DNA from: Caldifarciminota bacterium
GTDB lineage: Bacteria > Hydrothermota > 32-111 > QNBC01
Length of the DNA stretch: 17,801 bases
Direction of reading: 5' to 3'
Assembly (NCBI GenBank): GCA_023132105.1
Contig: JAGLYS010000281.1
Coordinates: 1-17,801 of the forward strand
Shown here: one piece after another, positions 1 to 6,188 of the stretch
How the letters are laid out: each line of letters begins with the position of its first letter
How positions within the stretch are numbered: the stretch's first letter is position 1
The notes under the pieces: generated by a model
Databases searched by the model: none
What the model saw: the letters and a program-made list of their open reading frames with translations, nothing else
What the model was told of the DNA's origin: nothing
Program-made: the position numbers and the translations under genes

Positions 1-196
1 ACAGGATGCAGATGTTGTAATTTTTGTTCATAGACCATATTTTATCGATAAAACAAAGGTAGAGGAAAAAAACATTGCAAAGATAATTGTTGGAAAACAG
101 AGGAATGGGCCAGTAGGAGAAATCAGATTGGTATTTGATGGTAAATGCACTCGATTTGGAAATTATACTGATGATATTATCACTATTCCCGAATAA
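1..196 (+). CDS. dnaB: Replicative DNA helicase DnaB, C-terminal end (partial)
   Basis: This is the last 64 codons of the replicative helicase, open at the left edge and read from base 2 to a TAA at 194-196. DnaB is the hexameric ATPase that unwinds DNA ahead of the replication fork. The visible residues match the RecA-fold C-terminus of the family: QDADVVIFVHRP, where the family usually has QDADVV-x-F-x-x-RP, then KIIVGKQRNGP, which contains the conserved KQRNGP segment with the arginine-finger region, then a terminal strand ending CTRFGNY. The catalytic Walker motifs lie outside the window. The end overlaps the start of mlaE by 26 bases, so the two genes are probably cotranscribed. Identification is firm because the KQRNGP-to-RF ending is characteristic. 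Confidence 0.93.
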   Translation, partial: QDADVVIFVHRPYFIDKTKVEEKNIAKIIVGKQRNGPVGEIRLVFDGKCTRFGNYTDDIITIPE

Positions 197-941
197 ATTT
201 CTATATTTTGTAAATAATATTGGTGGTATTTTTTATACACTATTTCACTCAATGTTTAAAAAACATGGTATATTTAAAAAAACAAATCTCATTATCAATG
301 AGGTAATAGAGATTGGAATAGGCTCTATAGGAGTAGTGTCAATCGCATCTATTCTCGGTGGTTTAATTGCTGTTTTTCTCATACAGGATCGGTTAGGTTC
401 ATACATACCCGAATATTTCATAGTTGAAGCAGTAGCAAAATCCGTTGTTATAGAACTCGGTGCATTAGGTGCATCAATTGCATTGGTAGGACGTGCAGGA
501 ACTCGAATTACTGCTGAAATATCAACCATGAAAGTGAGTGAAGAAATTGATGCACTTAAAACAATGGCGATAGATCCATATGATTATATCGTATTTCCTA
601 AAATGATTGCATCATTTATCTCATACCCTATTTTAATTGTATATAGTCAATTCCTATTTATCTTCGGAGCAATGATCTATATTGTTTTTATACATGGTTT
701 TGGTTTACAATCGTTTCTTTTTGGCATCAGGGAGAGTTTTAATATGATTGAGTTTGCTCAAAGTATGGTTAAAGGTATCGTGTTTGGTGCGATTTCCACA
801 TCTATATCCTGTTATTTCGGACTTTCTGCATCTAAAGGAGCAAAGGGAGTAGGAGAAGCAACAACAACGGCAGTTGTATATTCCGTAATTTCGATTTTTC
901 TTGCGGATTTTATGATAATTAAAATATTTAGTATATGGTAA
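171..941 (+). CDS. mlaE: MlaE-family ABC transporter permease
   Basis: Inner-membrane permease of an MCE-type ABC transporter, the family that moves phospholipids between the inner and outer membranes of diderms. The 256-residue product is mostly hydrophobic, with about five membrane segments. It carries the family's signature stretch at roughly residues 95-136: ELGALGASI, then GRAGTRITAEISTMKVSEEI, then DALKTMAIDP. MlaE proteins typically read REL-GP, GR-G-AIAAELGTM and EQIDAL-MG-DP there. I chose ATG 171 because the homologous region begins about there. TTG 135 and ATG 138 are open upstream but add residues unlike the family and overlap dnaB more. No strong ribosome binding site is visible before any of the three. 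The gene overlaps mlaF by 7 bases, as expected for partners of one complex. Confidence 0.93.
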   Translation: MILSLFPNKFLYFVNNIGGIFYTLFHSMFKKHGIFKKTNLIINEVIEIGIGSIGVVSIASILGGLIAVFLIQDRLGSYIPEYFIVEAVAKSVVIELGALGASIALVGRAGTRITAEISTMKVSEEIDALKTMAIDPYDYIVFPKMIASFISYPILIVYSQFLFIFGAMIYIVFIHGFGLQSFLFGIRESFNMIEFAQSMVKGIVFGAISTSISCYFGLSASKGAKGVGEATTTAVVYSVISIFLADFMIIKIFSIW

Positions 942-1669
942 TAATTAAAGATATTTGCAAAAGCTTTAATGGTAAAAGAGTATTGAATTCTATCAATCTT
1001 GATTTCCGTGATGGAGAAATACTTACTATAGTGGGTAAAAGCGGTGTAGGTAAAAGCGTATTGCTTAAATTGGTGGTTGGTTTGATTGATAGCGATAGTG
1101 GAAGTATAAATGTTGATAATATATTACTGGATAAAAATACTGTTTATGATATAAGAAAAAAAATTGGTTTTGTTTTCCAAAGTTCAGCTTTGGTAGAATC
1201 ATTACCAGTAGAAGAGAATATAGGATTGGCATTAAGATATATCTATAATCTGGACGATGATACAATTAAAAGAAAAGTTATAGAGGCAATTAGAATGGTA
1301 AAATTGGATGAAAAGGTTGCATCGATGTATCCGTCAAATTTATCCGGTGGTATGTTAAAGAGAGCTGCAATTGCCAGAGCGATTATACTAAGACCCAAAT
1401 ATATATTTTATGACGAACCTACGACCGGATTAGATCCAATAGTTGCCAGAGCAATTGAAGATCTTATTTTAACTCTAAATAATAAATTAAACACAACAAG
1501 CATAATCGTAACCCATGATATTAATAGTGCTGTTGGTATATCGGATAGAATTGCTATGTTATCAAAAGGTGAAATTACATTCTCCGGTATGGTTGATGAT
1601 TTTAATAAAACAGAAAATCAATATGTAAAAGAATTTAAGGATGCATATTTTTTGAAACAGGAGAAATAG
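935..1669 (+). CDS. mlaF: MlaF-family ABC transporter ATP-binding protein
   Basis: Cytoplasmic ATPase that powers the MlaE permease. The 244-residue protein has all the ABC motifs in order: Walker A GKSGVGKS (residues 34-41), Q-loop glutamine at 82, signature LSGGM (136-140), Walker B YIFYDEPTTGLDP (156-168) with catalytic Glu161, and switch His194. LSGGM followed by KRAAIARA is the form usual in the Mla/Ttg2A branch (LSGGM-KR), which separates it from most other importers. The length is normal for MlaF. Its ATG overlaps the end of mlaE by 7 bases, and its stop abuts the ATG of mlaD, so the three are almost certainly one operon and one complex. Nothing suggests inactivation. Confidence 0.95.
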   Translation: MVIIKDICKSFNGKRVLNSINLDFRDGEILTIVGKSGVGKSVLLKLVVGLIDSDSGSINVDNILLDKNTVYDIRKKIGFVFQSSALVESLPVEENIGLALRYIYNLDDDTIKRKVIEAIRMVKLDEKVASMYPSNLSGGMLKRAAIARAIILRPKYIFYDEPTTGLDPIVARAIEDLILTLNNKLNTTSIIVTHDINSAVGISDRIAMLSKGEITFSGMVDDFNKTENQYVKEFKDAYFLKQEK

Positions 1670-2479
1670 ATGAATAAAATGAACTTTGTTAAAGTAGGGA
1701 CATTTATATTCTTTACTATTATAATACTTGCTATAGGTCTGTTATGGATGAATGATGTTAGTTTCAAAAGAAATTACTATAAAATTAATTGTTATTTTGA
1801 TAATGTTTACAGATTACGAAAAGGTGACCCGATATATATAAGAGGATTAAAAGAAGGAACCGTAGGAAGTGTTTTCATTGACGGGGATAGTGTTAAAGTG
1901 ATAATGTTGGTATCAAATAAGGTTAAATTAAAAAAGGATATGAAAATAACTCTTATCAATACAACTGTTATAGCTGAAAATAAATATATAGAAATATATC
2001 CTGGCAAATCCAATGAATTATATGATTTATCGAAACCTGCACATGGCAGTTATACTGGTTTAGACCAAATATTTATACTGTTTGAAAAAATCAAAAATGT
2101 ATTTAACGAGATGGGTGATATTTCAAGCAATAATGTTAATATACTGAATAATCTAAATTCTGTAATTGCCCAAACCGATTCGATTATGTCTGAGAATAGG
2201 AAAAATATAGAGATAACAACAAAGAACATAAAGGAAAGTACAAAATCAATCGATAGTTTAATGGGTAATTTGATTGTGATAACAGAGGAATTAAAAGATC
2301 TTTCAGTTAAGTTGAATAGTGATAATAATTCGATTTCAAAACTAAGCAGTTCGGATTCCTTATATACGGAAACAATGAAAACTATTGGAAATTTAAACGA
2401 TCTTATAAGTGATATTAAAGAAAATCCTTCGAAGTACATCGATATAAATTTAATAAGGATTGGAAATGGTAAAAAATAG
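1670..2479 (+). CDS. mlaD: MlaD-like MCE-domain protein, membrane anchored
   Basis: Substrate-binding partner of MlaE and MlaF. The 269-residue protein has an N-terminal membrane anchor (about residues 9-27) and then a single MCE domain (about 37-113). The domain carries the typical VYRLRKGDPIYIRGLKEG segment, with VGSV following, and ends in NKYIEIYPG. The rest (about 130-250) is polar and predicted to be mostly helical, consistent with the helical bundle through which MCE rings carry lipid. The end contains ENPSKYI, a motif common near the C-terminus of such proteins. A good Shine-Dalgarno (AGGAGA, 1660-1665) precedes the ATG, which directly follows the mlaF stop. There is no MlaB or MlaC gene here, so this is a three-gene version. 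The lipid substrate is inferred from the family, not shown by the sequence. Confidence 0.9.
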   Translation: MNKMNFVKVGTFIFFTIIILAIGLLWMNDVSFKRNYYKINCYFDNVYRLRKGDPIYIRGLKEGTVGSVFIDGDSVKVIMLVSNKVKLKKDMKITLINTTVIAENKYIEIYPGKSNELYDLSKPAHGSYTGLDQIFILFEKIKNVFNEMGDISSNNVNILNNLNSVIAQTDSIMSENRKNIEITTKNIKESTKSIDSLMGNLIVITEELKDLSVKLNSDNNSISKLSSSDSLYTETMKTIGNLNDLISDIKENPSKYIDINLIRIGNGKK

Positions 2480-3830
2480 AATTAAATTTTTATGTAATGA
2501 ATGTGGTTTTGAATCCACAAAGTGGCTTGGCAAGTGCCCATCATGCGGACAATGGAATACTTTTGTAGAATACAAGGAGACTCGAGTATCAAAGAATAAG
2601 TTTAATGGATTTGAATTTTCAAATTCTATACCACCACAATCTATTACTGAAATCGAGAAGGATAATTTGAAAAGGTCTTTAACAGGTATATATGAATTTG
2701 ACAGGGTTCTCGGGGGTGGGATTGTACCCGGTTCAGTAGTTTTAATTGGTGGTGAACCAGGCATTGGGAAATCCACTCTTTTAATGCAAATGGCTTATTA
2801 TATAGCAAATAATGGGGCGAAAGTATTATATTCATCTTCTGAGGAATCAGTACAACAACTATCATTGAGAGCTAATCGATTAGATGTTGTTAATGATGAC
2901 CTTTTAGTATGTGCAGAATATTCTGTTGACAAAATAATAGAATATTGTGAAAATATCAAACCCAGTCTTTTAATTGTCGATTCCATACAAACTATTTTCG
3001 ATGCGGATAGTGAAGCACAACAAGGGAGTGTAAATAGTATTAAATTATGTGCATCTAAGTTAATAAAGTATGCCAAAACAAGTGGTATACCAATTTTTAT
3101 TATCGGACATGTTACTAAGGGTGGTATTGTTGCAGGTCCAAAAATACTTGAACATATGGTTGATTCCGTTATGTATCTCGAAGGAAGTAGTAATCATGAT
3201 TTTAGAATATTAAGAAATGCTAAAAACCGATTTGGTTCAACAGATGAGATTGGCCTTTTTGAAATGAGCAGTAGTGGGCTTAAGGAGGTAAAAGATCCTG
3301 GAGAGATATTTCTAACAAAGGGTGAAATAGATATTTCGGGAAGTGTTTTAGGATCAACCATAGAAGGGAGCAGACCGATAGCAATAGAGATTCAAGCAAT
3401 TGCATCCGAAACAAAATATGGCATACCACAACGTTCTATAAACGGTCCTGATTATAAAAGGGTTAATACCATAATTGCTGTACTTGAAAAAAGATTGCAT
3501 TTGTTTCTTGGCAATCAGGATATATTTATAAATGCAGTCGGAGGAATAAGAATTAACGATCCGGGAATTGATTTAGCTATATTTATGGCTATATATTCAA
3601 GTTACAGTAATAAAATAATACCTAAAAACAATGTTTTTATAGGTGAAATTGGTTTAGGAGGAGAGATTAGGGCAGTAAGTGGTATAAAAAGGAGAATCGA
3701 AGAAGCGAGGAGATTCGGCATTAATAAAATATTCATTCCTTACTATAGTAGAGAAGAGATAAAAAATAGTGGTAAAATTATTAAGTGCAAAAGTGTAAAT
3801 GATTTGGTGGAGTGTGTAAAGTATGTTTAA
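2466..3830 (+). CDS. radA: DNA repair protein RadA (Sms)
   Basis: RadA is a DnaB-like hexameric ATPase that drives branch migration in homologous recombination and repair. The 454-residue product has the full family layout. A zinc finger has Cys10, Cys13, Cys24 and Cys27. A RecA-like ATPase domain has Walker A GEPGIGKS (96-103), Walker B LLIVDSIQT (168-176) and the RadA-specific KNRFG motif (253-257). A C-terminal Lon-protease-like domain contains GGIRINDPGIDLAI. I prefer ATG 2466 over the upstream in-frame TTG at 2460, because AAGGA at 2455-2459 sits six bases before the ATG and the protein then starts just ahead of the zinc finger. It overlaps mlaD by 14 bases and the next gene by 8. Length and motifs are normal, so it is likely active. 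Confidence 0.97.
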   Translation: MVKNRIKFLCNECGFESTKWLGKCPSCGQWNTFVEYKETRVSKNKFNGFEFSNSIPPQSITEIEKDNLKRSLTGIYEFDRVLGGGIVPGSVVLIGGEPGIGKSTLLMQMAYYIANNGAKVLYSSSEESVQQLSLRANRLDVVNDDLLVCAEYSVDKIIEYCENIKPSLLIVDSIQTIFDADSEAQQGSVNSIKLCASKLIKYAKTSGIPIFIIGHVTKGGIVAGPKILEHMVDSVMYLEGSSNHDFRILRNAKNRFGSTDEIGLFEMSSSGLKEVKDPGEIFLTKGEIDISGSVLGSTIEGSRPIAIEIQAIASETKYGIPQRSINGPDYKRVNTIIAVLEKRLHLFLGNQDIFINAVGGIRINDPGIDLAIFMAIYSSYSNKIIPKNNVFIGEIGLGGEIRAVSGIKRRIEEARRFGINKIFIPYYSREEIKNSGKIIKCKSVNDLVECVKYV

Positions 3831-4407
3831 TATTTTTAAAAAGAATAAGAAACCGGCATATATAATAAATAAGGAAGCGATTTATGATAATAGGATATTG
3901 AAGCTTATTGCGTACAATATGATTCAGGGAGAAACGGCAGTTCCAAGCTTTATATACAATGATTTAAAAAAAGATTCGGATAGTGTGAAAAATATTGAAA
4001 CACTTCAGATTTTTAAAAATCTATTGAGGGATAATAAAATAGCATTAACAAATGAAATATCAGATGATAGTACTATTCAATATGTAAAATATGCGGAAAA
4101 ATATGATTGTACTGTAATTATTGTAGGTATGATGGACAACAGGAGTTTTAAGTATAATAAGATAAAGAGAATATCCGTTTCTAAAATGCAGGAGCTACTT
4201 ACAAAGATATATTATCAGGATGATATTGTTGATACCTATATAGTTAAAAAAGGGAAAGAAAAGAACCAGGGTATTGGATATTTATGTGATGGGAGTATGA
4301 TAATCGTTAACGATGGACTATCTGATATTGGAAAGAAAATTAGTGTTAAAATACATGGTAGTATCAAAACAAGTTATGGGAGAATGTACTTTGCAGACAA
4401 AAGTTAA
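3823..4407 (+). CDS. YacL-like PIN/TRAM protein with degenerate PIN domain
   Basis: This 194-residue protein resembles the soluble half of YacL, whose usual form is four membrane segments, a PIN nuclease domain and a TRAM RNA-binding domain. Here the membrane part is missing. The PIN-like part (about residues 12-132) can be aligned with the family through AIYDNRI (family AIIDGRI) and VPSFIYNDL (family VPQFVLDEL). The acidic metal-binding residues look lost: the first Asp is Asn16, the Asp of VTND falls at Gly102, and the middle Asp appears to be Thr84. Only Asp47 remains where the family has Glu. The TRAM part (about 136-191) is well kept: KGKEKNQGIGYLCDGSMIIV and GRMYFA. A nucleic-acid-binding role without cleavage is my inference. 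Its place between radA and ispD matches yacL in Firmicutes, which supports orthology. It overlaps radA by 8 bases. Confidence 0.8.
   Translation: MFNIFKKNKKPAYIINKEAIYDNRILKLIAYNMIQGETAVPSFIYNDLKKDSDSVKNIETLQIFKNLLRDNKIALTNEISDDSTIQYVKYAEKYDCTVIIVGMMDNRSFKYNKIKRISVSKMQELLTKIYYQDDIVDTYIVKKGKEKNQGIGYLCDGSMIIVNDGLSDIGKKISVKIHGSIKTSYGRMYFADKS
4378..4383 (+). promoter_or_regulatory. Ribosome binding site supporting a TTG start for ispDF
   Basis: GGGAGA lies seven bases before TTG 4391, inside the end of the upstream gene. The nearest in-frame ATG (4376) has no comparable site before it. This favours the TTG, but a start at ATG 4376 (five extra residues) cannot be excluded. Confidence 0.5.
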
Positions 4408-5521
4408 TATAGAAATAAGTGCTATTATATTAGCCGGTGGAATTGGGAAAAGGATGAAAACAGGTGAAAAAAAACAGTTCCTAAGATTAAATAACAAGGT
4501 TTTGTTACTTCATAGCTTAGAAGCTTTTCAAAACATCGAATCGATTAAAGAGATAATTATCGTCTCACAAAGAGATGATTTTAAGAGAATAGAAAAACTA
4601 ACGACAGGGGTAAAAAATGTAAGGATTATTGAAGGCGGAAAGAGAAGGCAAGATTCATCTCTGAATGGTGTTAGAGCTTCTAAATGTACATATGTTGCTA
4701 TACATGATGCTGCGAGGCCCAATATTAATTGCTCGTTTATTAAATATTTGATAAGTAATATAGGCAATTATGATTGTATTGTGCCAGCAATTAAACCTGA
4801 TGATACAGTTAGATATATAAAGAATGAAATTGAAACACTTGACAGAAGGAGTGTTATCCTAGTTCAAACACCTCAAATATTTAATAGGGAATTGATACTG
4901 AAAGCTCTTGATTTAAATAGGAATCAAGATATTACAGATGATATGGAAGCGTTTTTAATGGTTAGCAATAATTATAATATCGTAAAAGGTAATGTAAGAA
5001 ACAAGAAAATTACAAATATCGAGGATTTTGAAGTTATGAAGCGATATATAAATAATGACGATATAAGAATCGGATTCGGTTTCGATTCACATAATTTTCG
5101 TGAAGGGAAAGGTATATATTTGGGTGGTATTCTTATTCCCTGTTCATTCGAAACAATTGCTCATTCTGATGGCGATACGCTTTTACATTCATTGATCGAT
5201 GCAATATTGGGAGCATGTGCAATGGGGGATATAGGCGAAATGTTCCCTGATAACAAAGATTGGACTATGAATATGAAAAGCAGTGATATGATGAAAAAGG
5301 TTCTTGATAAAATCGATATTAACATAGTCAATATCGATACGGTAATTATTTTAAATAAACCGAAATTATCCGATTATAAAATGGAAATTAAAAGCAATTT
5401 AGCCGGATTACTTGAAATAGATGAAGATAAAATTTCAATTAAAGCAAAAACCCCAGAAGGTAAATACGATGAGAATAAAATCGAAGTATACTCACAAGTT
5501 TTACTTAATCGTTTTAAATAG
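4391..5521 (+). CDS. ispDF: Bifunctional IspD/IspF enzyme of isoprenoid synthesis
   Basis: A natural fusion of two enzymes of the methylerythritol phosphate pathway. IspD adds CMP to methylerythritol phosphate; IspF later cyclises the phosphorylated product. The IspD part (about residues 1-222 of 376) has LAGGIGKRM (nucleotide-binding loop), RRQDSSLNGV and VAIHDAARPN. The IspF part starts near residue 225 with RIGFGFDSH, and its metal ligands are Asp232, His234 and His266 (HSDGDTLLH); GDIGEMFPD follows. The IspF C-terminus is unusual. Where many family members have KATTTEKLGF-GR-EGI, this one has KAKTPEGKYDENKIEV, a shorter form that keeps the glutamate. The start is uncertain: TTG 4391 has the better ribosome binding site, ATG 4376 is the alternative. 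It overlaps the upstream gene by 17 bases and the downstream one by 53. Fused IspDF proteins are known from alpha- and epsilon-proteobacteria and others. Confidence 0.93.
   Translation: MQTKVNIEISAIILAGGIGKRMKTGEKKQFLRLNNKVLLLHSLEAFQNIESIKEIIIVSQRDDFKRIEKLTTGVKNVRIIEGGKRRQDSSLNGVRASKCTYVAIHDAARPNINCSFIKYLISNIGNYDCIVPAIKPDDTVRYIKNEIETLDRRSVILVQTPQIFNRELILKALDLNRNQDITDDMEAFLMVSNNYNIVKGNVRNKKITNIEDFEVMKRYINNDDIRIGFGFDSHNFREGKGIYLGGILIPCSFETIAHSDGDTLLHSLIDAILGACAMGDIGEMFPDNKDWTMNMKSSDMMKKVLDKIDINIVNIDTVIILNKPKLSDYKMEIKSNLAGLLEIDEDKISIKAKTPEGKYDENKIEVYSQVLLNRFK
5455..5460 (+). promoter_or_regulatory. Ribosome binding site inside ispDF for the next gene
   Basis: AGAAGG lies eight bases before ATG 5469, within the 3' end of ispDF. 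It is the main reason for choosing an early start that gives a 53-base overlap. Later candidates (TTG 5553, ATG 5601) have weaker or badly spaced sites. Confidence 0.55.
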
Positions 5522-6137
5522 TATATCACTATTTTTAATATCAAATATTATTTTGAATGCTGCTTCTTTTAATAAGGAGAGCATAATTCGGTTCTTTAAT
5601 ATGTATATTTCAAAAGAGTTGACAGTAGTAATTATATCGATGCTTCCCATATTCGAATTGAGAGGAGGTATTCCAGTTGCAATTCAAATGATGGAAATCC
5701 CCATTCCACAGGCAGTAATACTGGCAATTATAGGAAACATAATCCCTGTAATATTCCTACTCCTTTTCTGGGAATGGTTGGCTAAACTTTTATCAAAAAA
5801 CAGTAAATTCAAAATATGGATTGAAAAACTTCATTCGTCATCATTGAAAAAAGGTAAAATAATCGAAGAGTATGAAGAGCTGGGATTAATGCTTTTTGTT
5901 GCTATTCCTTTACCAATAACAGGTGGCTGGACTGGAAGTTTGGTCGCGGTATTATTGGGATTATCTTTCTGGAAAAGCCTTTTATTTATATTTATAGGGA
6001 TTCTATTGGCTTCTGTTGTTGTAACTTCACTTACTGTTCTTGGAAAAGTAGGAGGGATAATTGCCGGAACGATTCTCATCTTTATTTTAGTATTAGGTAT
6101 AATAAAGATATTTAGAGAAAGCAAAGAACGAACTTAG
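5469..6137 (+). CDS. COG2426-type small multidrug export membrane protein
   Basis: A 222-residue integral membrane protein of the family named 'putative small multi-drug export protein' (COG2426, Sm_multidrug_ex). The name comes from old annotation and the true substrate is unknown. Family hallmarks are MLPIFELRGGIPVAI, followed by the glycine- and proline-containing helix AIIGNIIPVIFLLL, and later PLPITGGWTGSLVAVLLGL; the family usually has E-RG-IP and PLPGTGAWTG. A hydrophobic N-terminal segment ending in NAAS looks like a signal peptide or an extra helix, as some relatives have. That segment is only present if translation starts at ATG 5469. A shorter protein from ATG 5601 would still contain the conserved core. 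It overlaps ispDF by 53 bases in another frame. Next comes a 51-base spacer with a candidate promoter for serS. Confidence 0.82.
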   Translation: MRIKSKYTHKFYLIVLNSISLFLISNIILNAASFNKESIIRFFNMYISKELTVVIISMLPIFELRGGIPVAIQMMEIPIPQAVILAIIGNIIPVIFLLLFWEWLAKLLSKNSKFKIWIEKLHSSSLKKGKIIEEYEELGLMLFVAIPLPITGGWTGSLVAVLLGLSFWKSLLFIFIGILLASVVVTSLTVLGKVGGIIAGTILIFILVLGIIKIFRESKERT

Positions 6138-6138
6138 G

Positions 6139-6167
6139 TTGATTGTACATCATTCTTATGATAAGAT
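6139..6167 (+). promoter_or_regulatory. Candidate sigma-70 promoter before serS
   Basis: In the 51-base spacer a -35-like TTGATT (6139-6144) is followed, 17 bases later, by a -10-like TAAGAT (6162-6167). A start of transcription near 6174 would leave a short leader just ahead of the serS ribosome binding site. Spacing is ideal, but each hexamer has two mismatches to consensus, and such matches arise by chance in AT-rich DNA. Confidence 0.35.
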
Positions 6168-6178
6168 ATTTGAAAAAC

Positions 6179-6184
6179 AGGAGG
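6179..6184 (+). promoter_or_regulatory. Strong Shine-Dalgarno of serS
   Basis: A full AGGAGG lies four bases before ATG 6189. Together with the identical site before purB (6440-6445 plus 10000, i.e. 16440-16445) it shows that this organism uses Shine-Dalgarno initiation. Confidence 0.8.
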
Positions 6185-6188
6185 AAAA

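Noticed and set aside
2050..2439. Long minus-strand open frame opposite mlaD (129 codons), and others such as 12413-12769 opposite tamB.
   Set aside because: They lie fully inside well-identified + strand genes, lack recognisable motifs and ribosome binding sites, and reflect AT-rich codon composition.
4313..4390. Upstream extension of ispDF to a start at 4313.
   Set aside because: The extra residues are encoded over the conserved TRAM coding region in another frame and do not resemble IspD N-termini, which start shortly before the LAGG loop.
5312..5338. 9-bp inverted repeat (ATCGATATT / AATATCGAT) in the IspF part.
   Set aside because: Short arms, 9-base loop, inside a conserved coding region and made of frequent Asp/Ile codons; no sign of function.
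6149..6165. Small hairpin (ATCAT/ATGAT or CTTAT/ATAAG) in the spacer before serS, considered as a terminator or T-box-like leader.
   Set aside because: Arms are only 5 bp, there is no T-run, and the 51-base spacer is too short for a T-box riboswitch.
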